DNA from: Loktanella gaetbuli
GTDB lineage: Bacteria; Pseudomonadota; Alphaproteobacteria; Rhodobacterales; Rhodobacteraceae
Assembly: GCF_020531945.1 (NCBI RefSeq)
Contig: NZ_JAJATZ010000001.1
Location: 124,001-188,000 of the forward strand
Direction of reading: 5' to 3'
Length of the DNA stretch: 64,000 nucleotides
Each line of letters opens with the position of its first letter. Position 1 is the stretch's first letter. Below, piece after piece: positions 49,539-58,270 of this stretch. A program made the position numbers and the translations under genes. The notes beneath the pieces were generated by a model. The model searched no databases. It was not told the DNA's origin and saw only the letters and a list, made by a program, of their open reading frames with translations.

Positions 49539-50126
49539 ATGATCAGAGCCAGTCTTGCGATTTCAGTCGGTTTGGCTGTGGCGGCAACCGTTGCATCCGC
49601 GCAAAGCGTTTCGACATCGAACCGGATGCAATTGTTTCAGAACCAGTTGTCAGTGCTCGATAATCGGGCCTCGCAGCAATACAATAACTCGATCCGTTTG
49701 CAGCCGCCGCGTGTAGAAGTGCCAAGCCTGGCTCCGCCAACACCGCAGTACGCGGGGCGTTATGCGGGACCTTATCTCGCGCTTGCGCGTGCTGCCGCGC
49801 GGCGCCACGGCATCCCCGAGGATCTCTTTGCGCGGCTGGTTCAGCAGGAATCGAACTGGAATGCAGGTGCGATTTCGCACAAGGGTGCCATTGGTCTTGC
49901 GCAATTGATGCCGGATACCGCGCGGATGTTGCGGGTTGATCCGCGTGATCCAGCCGAAAACCTGGATGGCGGCGCACGATACCTCAAACAGCAATATGTC
50001 ACGTTTGGGAACTGGCCACACGCGCTGGCGGCGTATAACGCTGGTCCCGGCGCCGTTGCAAAATTCCGTGGCATCCCACCCTACCGCGAGACACAGAATT
50101 ACGTGGCGCGCATCTGGGGGAGTTGA
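49539..50126 (+). CDS. lytic transglycosylase (SLT domain)
   Basis: A 195-residue exported murein-cleaving enzyme. The signal peptide MIRASLAISVGLAVAATVASA is followed by a spacer with Gln/Pro-rich sequence and then the SLT domain. The catalytic Glu lies in LFARLVQQESNWNAGAISHKGAIGLAQLMPDTA, in the ES motif, and the C-terminal motif is ALAAYNAGPGAVAKF with GIPPYRETQNYVARI. It cleaves glycan strands giving 1,6-anhydro-MurNAc, the substrate for anmK recycling elsewhere in the window. Confidence 0.92.
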   Translation: MIRASLAISVGLAVAATVASAQSVSTSNRMQLFQNQLSVLDNRASQQYNNSIRLQPPRVEVPSLAPPTPQYAGRYAGPYLALARAAARRHGIPEDLFARLVQQESNWNAGAISHKGAIGLAQLMPDTARMLRVDPRDPAENLDGGARYLKQQYVTFGNWPHALAAYNAGPGAVAKFRGIPPYRETQNYVARIWGS

Positions 50127-50172
50127 CGCGGATTTGCCCCTGTCGTCGCCACGTGCATGAAAGGGGTGCTGC

Positions 50173-51459
50173 ATGTCGTCATTGAAATTCCGGTTAAAGC
50201 GGCTGTTCGAGCGGATCTGGGTGCCGATCGGCGCCTACGGCCTGCTGGGCGTGATCGCGGCCGCGATAGGGTCTATGCTGGCGGACGTGATCCCGTCGTC
50301 GCTTGCGTTTCAGATCGGCGCGGAATCGATCGATGCGATCCTGAACATCATGGCGTCGTCGATGCTGGCCGTGACGACCTTTTCACTGTCGATCATGCTG
50401 TCGGCCTTTAACACGGCGTCCAGCACGGCCACGCCGCGCGCCTTCCTGCTTCTGAAGACCGACCAGACGGCGCAACAGGTTCTGGCCAGCTTCATCGGCG
50501 CATTCATCTTTAGCCTGGTGGGGATCATCAGTTTGCAGATCGGCCTCTATGGCGAGGGCGGTCGCGTGATCCTGTTCGGGGCGACACTGCTGGTGTTGTC
50601 ACTGATCATCATCAATCTGGTCCGATGGATCGGGCATCTGACGGATTTCGGACGGCTTGGCGATACGCTGGCACGGGTCGAACGCGCGGCCACTGATGCG
50701 ATGGCGGCACGGCTCGCGGCCCCGTTCCTGGGCGGGCGCCCGTTCATTGCCACCGTGCCGACCGATGCCGTGCCGATACGGGCGACGGATATCGGACATG
50801 TCAGTTTCATTGGTCTGACCCGTTTGAACAAGCTGGCCGAGACCCACAACGCCTCGATCTACCTTGAGGTGCTGCCCGGCGGTTTCGTGACACGCGGCAC
50901 GCCGCTGGCCCATGTCGCGGGCGGTCCGGTCGGTCCTGACTATGATAGCCTGCTGCAAGACGCACTGTCGTGCTTCGAAATCAGCGCGGACCGCAGTTTC
51001 GATCAGGATCCACGTTTTGGCCTGATCGTGATGTCCGAAATTGCAAGCCGCGCGCTGTCGCCTGCGGTGAACGATCCGGGCACAGGAATAGACGTGATCC
51101 GCCGCATGACGCGCGTCCTGTCGCAATGGGACACACCGGCCGATCCCGAAGTGACGCTTTCGCATCTTTTCGTGCGGGGATTGCGCGCCGAGGATGCGCT
51201 GGTGGACGCCTTTCAGGCCATTGCACGGGACGGTGCCGCACTGATGGAAGTGCAGATCGCGGTCCAGCGATCACTGCTTGCGCTGACCCGGCTGCAGCCG
51301 CCCGTTTTCGGGCCGGCCGCGGTGATGCAATCGCAACGCGCCCTCGCGCATGCGGCAGATGCGATGCTGATCGGCGCGGACATCGATCGGTTGCGCCAGA
51401 TGTCCGATGATATCGCCGCGGCCGCTCGTCCGGCGCAGGGTCACATCGCACAGATCTGA
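50173..51459 (+). CDS. DUF2254 family membrane protein
   Basis: A 428-residue protein with about four N-terminal membrane segments (GAYGLLGVIAAAIGSML, SIDAILNIMASSMLAVTTFSLSIML in parts, FIGAFIFSLVGIISLQIGL, VILFGATLLVLSLIIINLV) and a large soluble C-terminal domain. This includes FGLIVMSEIASRALSPAVNDPGTGIDVI in pieces, the signature of DUF2254. Ribosome site AAAGGGGTGCTGC. Function of the family is unknown. Followed by the second pair of TTCGCGAA palindromes. Confidence 0.85.
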   Translation: MSSLKFRLKRLFERIWVPIGAYGLLGVIAAAIGSMLADVIPSSLAFQIGAESIDAILNIMASSMLAVTTFSLSIMLSAFNTASSTATPRAFLLLKTDQTAQQVLASFIGAFIFSLVGIISLQIGLYGEGGRVILFGATLLVLSLIIINLVRWIGHLTDFGRLGDTLARVERAATDAMAARLAAPFLGGRPFIATVPTDAVPIRATDIGHVSFIGLTRLNKLAETHNASIYLEVLPGGFVTRGTPLAHVAGGPVGPDYDSLLQDALSCFEISADRSFDQDPRFGLIVMSEIASRALSPAVNDPGTGIDVIRRMTRVLSQWDTPADPEVTLSHLFVRGLRAEDALVDAFQAIARDGAALMEVQIAVQRSLLALTRLQPPVFGPAAVMQSQRALAHAADAMLIGADIDRLRQMSDDIAAAARPAQGHIAQI

Positions 51460-51468
51460 TCCGATGCG

Positions 51469-51519
51469 CCGATTTTTTGCGAAAAATCGGGCGGCCCCTG
51501 AATTTTCGCGAAAATTCGG
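51469..51519. repeat. paired TTCGCGAA-type palindromes, locus B
   Basis: Two 22-base elements, 51469-51490 (arms CCGATTTTT/AAAAATCGG, centre TGCG) and 51498-51519 (AATTTTCGCGAAAATT core, one outer mismatch), are separated by 7 bases. They exactly fill the gap between two convergent genes. The layout copies locus A at 20061-20110. T-rich arms make them plausible bidirectional terminators. Confidence 0.75.
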
Positions 51520-51520
51520 T

Positions 51521-53182
51521 TCAGATGCTGCGACCCAGTTTGTAGAGCTGGGGCAGGTACGCGATATGCATGTCTGCGCCGGTGACATCGGGCTTTGCGT
51601 GTCGATAGAGCATGCGCCAGTAGGGTTGCAGCGTCACCGCATCATCCCGCATCATCGTCTGCAGCCGCGCCATGACAGCACGGCGGGCGTCCGCGTCGGC
51701 GATGGCGCCTGCCTCGGTCAGCGCGGCATCAAAGGCGGGATTGGCATAGCCGCTTTCGTTCCATGCGGCACCGGTCCGATAGGCGAGGGCGAGTGTCTGA
51801 ATGCCCAGAGGCCGGTGATTCCAGTTCGTCGCGCTGAACGGATAGCTGTTCCAATTCGCCCAATAGGTCGATCCGGGGACGATCCGGCGGTTGACCCTGA
51901 AACCCGCGTCTCGCAGTTGTGCGGCCACGGCGTCGGCGGTGTTCCTGCGCCAGTCGTCATCAATCGAGGTGATTTCCATTTCGAAATCGGCCATTCCGGC
52001 CTCGGTCAGCAAGTCAAAGGCGGCAGCGGGGTCATGGGGCAGGGCGGGAATGTCGGCCCATTCGGGATGCATGGGGCCGACATGCATGTTGCGCGCGGCA
52101 ATGCCCCTGTCGGCATAACCCAGTTCCAGACAGACGGCGGGGTCCACGGCCATCGCAATCGCCCGCCTGACCCGGACATCGGCGTAGGGTGTCACGCCAT
52201 CAACCTCGGCCTGCGCGTTGGTGCGGATGCAGATGGTTGCCCCTGACGCGACCTGTGATCTTTGCCAGCCCAGCGCGTCCATGACCTCGACGAAATCGCC
52301 GACGGTCTCGAACAGCATGTCGACCTCGTCTGCGACGGCGGCGGCCACCCAGGCGGCCGGATCAGTGCCGCAGTCGATGAATGAAATCTGGTCCAGCGTG
52401 GCACCCTTGCCAGCGGCCTCGCCCCACCAGACGTGATCGCGGTTGCGCACCAGATCGGCGCGCGTGCCCACCTCTAAGAAGGTCGGAAGATACGGTCCGG
52501 TGCCAACAGGATTTTCCAGCATCGTGTCGGGCGAAAATCCGGCAGGCGTGATGGCCGCCGGATAATCGGACATGTTGGCAACAAGCGAGATATCGGGTGA
52601 CGGCAGATGCAGTGCGACGGTCAGGTCGTCGACAATTTCAATCGCATCCGGTCTGATCTGACCGGTCGCATCGTCGATCAACACGCCAAAGCGGGCGGCC
52701 ATAGAGTTGCCCGCGACCGAGGTATCGCACCATCCTGTGATGTTCCGCGCGACATCCGACGCGGTAAAGGCTGTGCCATCGTTCCAGGTCACGCCCGGTC
52801 TCACATTCAGCCTGTACTGTGTCCCTTCAGCGTTCACGGTCCAGCCGTCCAGCAACATCGGGCCAAAGGTCCCGTCATTGTTGTATTCAACCAGGTATTC
52901 CAGCCAGCCAGAGGTGAAATAAGCGAGTTCGGTCCAGTCAAAGGTCCGCGGATCACGGGGGGCGCGGACACCCATCTGGATACGCAAGGTGCCGCCCGGC
53001 CGCACCTGTGCCTGTGCTGCCGCGGGTGCGGGCAGACCCAGCAGGCCGTAGGCGGCCGTGCCGGTCAATCCCAGTGCCGTGCTCCGGGTCAGGAATTCGC
53101 GTCGATCCAGCTGCCCGGACCGCACCTCTTTGGCATACATCAGTGCGGCAGGATGGACGGGCTGCGATGTCGGGTCGATCAT
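51521..53182 (-). CDS. ABC transporter substrate-binding protein, family 5 (peptide/opine type)
   Basis: A 553-residue exported binding protein. Residues 26-56 carry RREFLTRSTALGLTGTAAYG, a twin-arginine-like signal ending AAAQA. The SBP family 5 fold is seen in GGTLRIQMGVRAPRDPRTFDWTE, LNVRPGVTWNDGTAFTASDVARN in parts, ENPVGTGPYLPT, and the C-terminal LQTMMRDDAVTLQPYWRML. Such proteins deliver oligopeptides or similar solutes to ABC permeases, but no permease or ATPase gene is adjacent. Ribosome site GGAGACC. An AraC regulator lies upstream on the same strand. Confidence 0.9.
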   Translation of the reverse strand: MIDPTSQPVHPAALMYAKEVRSGQLDRREFLTRSTALGLTGTAAYGLLGLPAPAAAQAQVRPGGTLRIQMGVRAPRDPRTFDWTELAYFTSGWLEYLVEYNNDGTFGPMLLDGWTVNAEGTQYRLNVRPGVTWNDGTAFTASDVARNITGWCDTSVAGNSMAARFGVLIDDATGQIRPDAIEIVDDLTVALHLPSPDISLVANMSDYPAAITPAGFSPDTMLENPVGTGPYLPTFLEVGTRADLVRNRDHVWWGEAAGKGATLDQISFIDCGTDPAAWVAAAVADEVDMLFETVGDFVEVMDALGWQRSQVASGATICIRTNAQAEVDGVTPYADVRVRRAIAMAVDPAVCLELGYADRGIAARNMHVGPMHPEWADIPALPHDPAAAFDLLTEAGMADFEMEITSIDDDWRRNTADAVAAQLRDAGFRVNRRIVPGSTYWANWNSYPFSATNWNHRPLGIQTLALAYRTGAAWNESGYANPAFDAALTEAGAIADADARRAVMARLQTMMRDDAVTLQPYWRMLYRHAKPDVTGADMHIAYLPQLYKLGRSI

Positions 53183-53307
53183 GGTCTCCGATCCAATCCT
53201 TGCTGCGGCTGTTGTGCCTTATTCGCTATGCCCCAAGGCATGCGACGGCGCAACGCGGCTGTCATTGTGCAGGCAGGAATCCGATCGACGCCTGCGCAGC
53301 CCGAAAC

Positions 53308-54165
53308 TTAATGTTTTCCCGCGCGACGCTGTTCCGGGACGGATTTGCGAAATGCACTGGGGGTCTGGCCAGCACGCGCCTGAAACACGCGGCTGAAATA
53401 GGCCGCAGAGCCATAGCCTGCGACTTGGGCGACATCGGCGATGGGGGCGCGGGTTTCGCGCAGCATGCGACATGCCTCATAGTGCCTGCGATCCGACAGC
53501 AGCGTCAGGGCGGATTGACCGCTGGTCTGACGGCAGCAACGGGTCAGATGCGTGGCGGTGACACCCAGTGTGGCCGCATAGTCCGCAATACCTTTGTCCG
53601 TGGGGAAATGACGTTCGATCAGGTCCGTGTAGGCCGCAACCAGTCGCGCAGCACTGGAGTTGCGCCGATCCACGTCAGGACCGGTATTGCGCTGATTGTC
53701 GATCTGCCGCGCAAAGAACACGGCCAATAGCCCGGTCTGGTAATGTGCCGCGCGCCGTGCATGCTGCCTGTCTGACGAAAGTTCCCGTTCAAGCCCGTCA
53801 AAGAGGGTCAGGAATTCCTTTTGGGCCATGACGTCCCGCAGGCGCAGGTGCACGGCCTCGGACGGCCATTCGGATGCCATGGCCCGCGGCAGGGTCAACA
53901 GATGGCCGAAAACGGTTGGTCCGGCCTCGAAACCGTACATGGTCCGTGCCGGGATATAGATGAGGTTGTTGGCGAAGTACCCGTGGGTCAGGCCCTGGAT
54001 AATGATGCGACCCTGACCGCGCGCAATGAACAGCAGGCGCGGCGTGGCATGGCTGCGCATGGCCTCGGTGCGCCATCGGTTCGCCTGTGTCGCGCCGCCG
54101 ATGGGTTGCAGCGCAAGCGCGCTGTCAGGCGGTTGGGAGGGGATCAGGCTGGCAATATGCGACAT
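53308..54165 (-). CDS. AraC family transcriptional regulator
   Basis: A 285-residue regulator with an N-terminal cupin-like sensing part (LLFIARGQGRIIIQGLTHGY, YIPARTMYGFEAGPTVFGHLL in pieces) and a C-terminal double helix-turn-helix: GIADYAATLGVTATHLTRCCRQTSGQS and PIADVAQVAGYGSAAYFSRVFQARAGQTPSAFR, the latter the AraC signature. The start at 54165 (MSHIASLI) is uncertain; ATG 54207 is possible. It precedes the orphan binding-protein gene by 125 bases on the same strand and may control it; the inducer is unknown. Confidence 0.85.
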   Translation of the reverse strand: MSHIASLIPSQPPDSALALQPIGGATQANRWRTEAMRSHATPRLLFIARGQGRIIIQGLTHGYFANNLIYIPARTMYGFEAGPTVFGHLLTLPRAMASEWPSEAVHLRLRDVMAQKEFLTLFDGLERELSSDRQHARRAAHYQTGLLAVFFARQIDNQRNTGPDVDRRNSSAARLVAAYTDLIERHFPTDKGIADYAATLGVTATHLTRCCRQTSGQSALTLLSDRRHYEACRMLRETRAPIADVAQVAGYGSAAYFSRVFQARAGQTPSAFRKSVPEQRRAGKH

Positions 54166-54226
54166 GGGCAGGTCCAGTGTTCGATTTGGACAAAAGTGCC
54201 TGCCCATTTGTTCAAAAACAACAGAA

Positions 54227-55123
54227 TTAATCGGAAACAAATCGTAAAGCTGTGGATGGATCTGTGGATACAGTGTGGACAACCTGCCAGTCGCGCATCC
54301 GTTTGCGAAACCACGTCCGTTGCCGCTTGGCATATTGGCGCGATGCGACGATGGCCGACACACGGGCGTCGGGCAGTGACATTTGACCTGTGACATGGGC
54401 AATCAGCTCTGGTGCGCCGATGGCCTTGGACGAAGGATGCCGTGGGTCCCACGTCGGGGCCATGGCCCGTGCCTCGTCCAGCGCGCCGGCATCCAGCATC
54501 GCATCAAATCGGCGCTCGATCCGAGGTGACAGCCAGTCCTTTGGCGCGTCCACCACGATGGCTGTTGCATCCGCACGCGGCAAAAGCGGCGGTGGAGTCG
54601 CGTCCTGCCAGTCGATCAGGCTGCGCCCAGTGGATTTCTGCACCTCCCACGCGCGCTGCACGCGGGCACGGTTGGCCGTATCGATCCGCGCGCGCGTGGC
54701 GGCATCAAGGTCTGCCAGCAGCCCCGCCAGTGGACGGCTGTCCGCATCCGCGCGCACATCATCCGGCGTGGGGGGGATGTCGGCCAGCCCTTCGGTCAGG
54801 GCGGTCAGATACAGGCCGGTCCCACCGACGATGATGGGGCGCGGTCCTGACAGCAAAGGTGCCACATCGCGCAGCCAGTGACCGACAGAATAGGGCGCAT
54901 CATATGCAACGTGTCCGTATAGCGCGTGATCTGCCTGCGCGAGATCGGCGTCGTCCGGGCGGGCGGTGACGATGCGCCAGCCGTCAAAGACCTGCATGGC
55001 ATCGGCATTGACGATGACGCCACCTTGTGTGTGCGCGATGTGCAAGGCCAGCGCCGATTTGCCGGATGCCGTGGGGCCTGCAATCAGGACCGGCCTGCCG
55101 CTGCGGATCGTGATCGGTGCCAC
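54227..55123 (-). CDS. miaA: tRNA dimethylallyltransferase
   Basis: A 298-residue enzyme adding dimethylallyl to A37 of tRNAs reading UNN codons. It has the P-loop VLIAGPTASGKSALAL, VNADAMQVFDGW with the catalytic Asp, IIVGGTGLYLTAL, and the C-terminal tRNA-binding SRQYAKRQRTWFRKR. Divergent from pyrH with 83 bases between starts. Dimethylallyl diphosphate for the reaction comes from the DXP pathway, to which dxr downstream belongs. Confidence 0.95.
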   Translation of the reverse strand: MAPITIRSGRPVLIAGPTASGKSALALHIAHTQGGVIVNADAMQVFDGWRIVTARPDDADLAQADHALYGHVAYDAPYSVGHWLRDVAPLLSGPRPIIVGGTGLYLTALTEGLADIPPTPDDVRADADSRPLAGLLADLDAATRARIDTANRARVQRAWEVQKSTGRSLIDWQDATPPPLLPRADATAIVVDAPKDWLSPRIERRFDAMLDAGALDEARAMAPTWDPRHPSSKAIGAPELIAHVTGQMSLPDARVSAIVASRQYAKRQRTWFRKRMRDWQVVHTVSTDPSTALRFVSD

Positions 55124-55206
55124 GGCGGGCCTTTCTGCAATTGAACCTTGGGTCTTTTTGCGACAATTTGCGGGACAGTGAAACCCCGACCAACAGGATG
55201 CCCCAA

Positions 55207-55929
55207 ATGCCGGACAAAGCGACGACCTACAGCCGCGTGATGCTCAAGATTTCCGGCGAGGCCCTGATGGGCGATACGGCATTCGGCCTGCATCCGCCGA
55301 CCGTCCAGCGGATCGCGAAAGAGGTCCAGACCGTGCACCAGATGGGGGTCGAGATCTGTATGGTGATCGGTGGCGGCAACATCTTTCGCGGGTTGCAGGG
55401 CAGTGCGCAGGGGATGGAACGCACCACGGCCGATTACATGGGGATGCTGGCCACGGTGATGAATGCGCTGGCGATGCAATCCGCGCTGGAAGAGCTGGGC
55501 ATCCATACCCGCGTGATCAGCGCAATCACTATGAACGAGGTGGCCGAACCCTATATCCGTCGCCGTGCCGTCCGCCATCTGGAGAAAAAGCGCGTCTGCA
55601 TCTTTGCCGCCGGCACCGGAAACCCGTATTTCACCACCGACACGGCCGCCACGCTGCGCGCCAACGAGATGGCCTGCGAGGCCATCTTCAAGGGGACCAA
55701 GGTGGACGGCGTCTATGACAAGGATCCCGCCAAACACGCCGATGCCAAACGCTATGACAGGGTGTCCTATGACGAGGTGCTGGCCCAGCATCTGGGTGTG
55801 ATGGACGCGAGTGCGATCGCGCTGGCCCGCGACAACCACCTGCCCATCATCGTGTTTTCGCTGGACGAACCCGGCGGGTTCAAGGGCATCCTTGCAGGCG
55901 ACGGAACCTATACCATCGTGCACGACTGA
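55207..55929 (+). CDS. pyrH: uridylate kinase (UMP kinase)
   Basis: A 240-residue amino-acid-kinase-fold enzyme making UDP from UMP. It has VMLKISGEALMG, MVIGGGNIFRGLQG, ATVMNALAMQSALE, FAAGTGNPYFTTDTAA and GTKVDGVYDKDPAKH. The ATG at 55207 has ACAGG nine bases upstream; 55198 is a possible earlier ATG. frr follows 117 bases later. rpsB-tsf, the usual upstream neighbours in many bacteria, are absent here. Confidence 0.96.
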   Translation: MPDKATTYSRVMLKISGEALMGDTAFGLHPPTVQRIAKEVQTVHQMGVEICMVIGGGNIFRGLQGSAQGMERTTADYMGMLATVMNALAMQSALEELGIHTRVISAITMNEVAEPYIRRRAVRHLEKKRVCIFAAGTGNPYFTTDTAATLRANEMACEAIFKGTKVDGVYDKDPAKHADAKRYDRVSYDEVLAQHLGVMDASAIALARDNHLPIIVFSLDEPGGFKGILAGDGTYTIVHD

Positions 55930-56046
55930 CAGGCAAAACGATCCGAACGGGTCACAGGCGATCCGAACGGTGATCTATACACGCAGCACGAATTGACGTA
56001 AGTGCAGGCAAAACCGGATGATACTCCGATAAGAGAGCGACAAGAC

Positions 56047-56607
56047 ATGGCAGACGATTTCGAACTTGATACCGACGACCTGGGCCGCCGTATGGACGGC
56101 GCGATTGCGAACCTGCGGGTAGAACTTGCGTCCCTGCGGACGGGGCGTGCGTCCGGTTCGATGCTGGAACCCATCATGGTCGATGCCTATGGCAGCCCGA
56201 CGCCGATCAACCAAGTCGGCACCGTGAACGTGCCCGAACCGCGGATGGTCACGATCAACGTCTGGGACAAGGGTCTGGTCAACAAGGTTGAAAAAGCGAT
56301 CCGCGAAAGCGGGCTGGGCATCAACCCGCAGTTGAACGGCACGATCATCATGCTGCCGATCCCCGAATTGAACGAGGAACGTCGCCGCGAGTTGACCAAG
56401 GTGGCCGGTTCCTACGCCGAGAGCGCGCGTGTCAGCATCCGCAACCTGAGGCGCGACGGCATGGACCAGATCAAGAAGGCCAAGGACGGCATGTCTGACG
56501 ACGACCAGAAATTCTGGGAGGCCGCCGTTCAGGAACTGACCGACAGCCATATCAAGCTGGTGGATGAAACGCTGGAAACCAAGCAAGCCGAGATCATGCA
56601 GGTTTGA
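56047..56607 (+). CDS. frr: ribosome recycling factor
   Basis: A 186-residue RRF that splits post-termination ribosomes with EF-G. It has LASLRTGRASGSMLEPIMVDAYG, INQVGTVNVPEPRM, NPQLNGTIIMLPIPELNEERR (in pieces) and RRDGMDQIKK, all classical. The ATG at 56047 follows GAGAGCGACAAGAC; an earlier in-frame start lacks homology. Length is normal. Confidence 0.96.
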   Translation: MADDFELDTDDLGRRMDGAIANLRVELASLRTGRASGSMLEPIMVDAYGSPTPINQVGTVNVPEPRMVTINVWDKGLVNKVEKAIRESGLGINPQLNGTIIMLPIPELNEERRRELTKVAGSYAESARVSIRNLRRDGMDQIKKAKDGMSDDDQKFWEAAVQELTDSHIKLVDETLETKQAEIMQV

Positions 56608-56733
56608 CGCCATTTGTCCGGGTTTGGCGTTGATCCGCCGACACCTGGGCCAGCGCTGTTTGCGACCGCATCAACGCGGGCGTAGTGACCGGGCGGAAGA
56701 TTATCCGCCATGTTTAAATCAGGAAGGGCCACC

Positions 56734-57459
56734 ATGCCCCAGGACGAGCAGACACCACAGGGACCGCACCACGTCGCGGTCATCATGGACGGAAACGGGC
56801 GCTGGGCGCAGCAGCGGGGCAGGCCCCGGCTGTTCGGCCACCATGCCGGTGCGCGGCGCGTCCGCGAAATCGTGCGGGCCTGTCCCGATGAGGGTGTCAA
56901 GTATCTGACGATCTTTGCCTTTTCGACCGAAAACTGGAAACGGACCCAGACCGAGGTTGCGGGCCTGATGGCATTGTTCCGCCGTTACATCCAACGCGAG
57001 GCGATGGCGCTTTTGTCCGAAGGTGTGCGGGTGCGGTTCATCGGTGACCGGATCAAGCTAGACGACAAGCTTGTCAGCCTGATGGACAACCTTGAACTGC
57101 TGACGGCTCACAACGACAAGGTGCATTTGACGATTGCCCTGAATTATGGCGGTCGTGACGAGGTGACCCGCGCCGCACAGCGTCTGGCCGTCGAGATCGA
57201 ACAGGGCCGGTTGAGCCACAAGGACGTGGATGCGGAAACGCTGTCCCGGTTCCTGGATACGCGTTTCCTGCCGGACCCGGATCTGGTCATCCGGACCAGT
57301 GGCGAAGCACGGATCAGCAATTTCCTGCTGTGGCAGTCTGCCTATGCGGAATACGAATTCATCGACACGCTCTGGCCTGATTTCACCAAGGACGTTTTCT
57401 CTCGGGTATTGGCCGGATATGGTCAGCGCGAACGCCGATTTGGGGCTGTTCCAGCATAA
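56734..57459 (+). CDS. uppS: undecaprenyl diphosphate synthase (isoprenyl transferase)
   Basis: A 241-residue cis-prenyltransferase making the C55 carrier lipid for cell wall and LPS. It has HVAVIMDGNGRWAQQRG with the catalytic Asp, GHHAGARRVREIVR, FAFSTENWKRTQTEV, NYGGRDEV and DLVIRTSGEARISNFLLWQSAYAE, ending in the standard region. The ATG at 56734 is chosen because of the strong AGGAAGGGCCACC; one 24 bases upstream is weaker. Starts the uppS-cdsA-dxr-rseP-bamA-ompH run. Confidence 0.96.
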   Translation: MPQDEQTPQGPHHVAVIMDGNGRWAQQRGRPRLFGHHAGARRVREIVRACPDEGVKYLTIFAFSTENWKRTQTEVAGLMALFRRYIQREAMALLSEGVRVRFIGDRIKLDDKLVSLMDNLELLTAHNDKVHLTIALNYGGRDEVTRAAQRLAVEIEQGRLSHKDVDAETLSRFLDTRFLPDPDLVIRTSGEARISNFLLWQSAYAEYEFIDTLWPDFTKDVFSRVLAGYGQRERRFGAVPA

Positions 57460-57460
57460 G

Positions 57461-58270
57461 ATGGCTGGATCTGAACCGCAAACCGACCCCGGAAAATGGG
57501 ATGATCTGACTGTCCGCATGGCGTCGAGCGCGGCAATGGTCGCGGTTGGTGCCGTGGCCGTCGTTTTGGGCGGCGTCTGGTTTCAGATTTTGGTGATTTT
57601 CGCTGTTGCCGTGATGATCTGGGAAATCTGGATGATGATCGCGCCCGATCTGCCGACACCCGGCATGATCCTTGCGGCGCTGACTGCATCGGTGCTGTCG
57701 GGCATGTTGACCCACGAAAGCGCATTTATATTGCTGCTGTTTCTGGTGGTGCCAATCGTCGGTGCCTATATGGTCAAACACGAACGGCTGTATTTCTTTT
57801 GTTTTGCCTTTGGCGTGCAGGTGGCCGGCTGGGGGCTGCTCACATTCCGCGCGGACTATGGTTTCACGTGGATTCTGTGGCTGATCAGCGTTGTCGTGGC
57901 CACTGACGTGTTCGGCTATCTGGTAGGCCGGGTCGTGGGTGGTCCGAAATTCTGGCCCAAGGTCAGCCCCAAAAAGACATGGTCCGGGACCGCGGGCGGC
58001 TGGGCTGCGGCAGGCGTTGTCGGGGTTGTTTTTGCGATGCTGACAAATGCAGGTTTCATCATCGTGGCGCTGAGCGTGGTTCTGAGTTTCGCCAGCCAGT
58101 TGGGCGACATCATGGAAAGCGCGTTCAAACGCCGGATGCGGGTCAAGGACAGTTCCACACTGATCCCGGGTCATGGCGGTTTGTTCGACCGGTTCGATGC
58201 GCTGCTGGGGGCATCGCTGTTCATGCTGCTGATCGCCAGCGCATTCAACGTGCCGGGCGTGAACTTTTGA
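57461..58270 (+). CDS. cdsA: phosphatidate cytidylyltransferase
   Basis: A 269-residue inner-membrane protein with about seven or eight hydrophobic helices, making CDP-diacylglycerol from CTP and phosphatidate. The C-terminal signature is present: SQLGDIMESAFKRRMRVKD followed by LIPGHGGLFDRFDAL. The ATG at 57461 begins one base after the uppS stop; an ATG at 57419 inside uppS is possible but adds no family sequence. Its stop overlaps the dxr TTG start. Confidence 0.94.
   Translation: MAGSEPQTDPGKWDDLTVRMASSAAMVAVGAVAVVLGGVWFQILVIFAVAVMIWEIWMMIAPDLPTPGMILAALTASVLSGMLTHESAFILLLFLVVPIVGAYMVKHERLYFFCFAFGVQVAGWGLLTFRADYGFTWILWLISVVVATDVFGYLVGRVVGGPKFWPKVSPKKTWSGTAGGWAAAGVVGVVFAMLTNAGFIIVALSVVLSFASQLGDIMESAFKRRMRVKDSSTLIPGHGGLFDRFDALLGASLFMLLIASAFNVPGVNF

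Noticed and set aside
54208..54221. TTGTT-CAAA-AACAA upstream of the AraC gene considered as an operator
   Set aside because: Arms of five bases in an AT-rich stretch are not convincing without conservation data.
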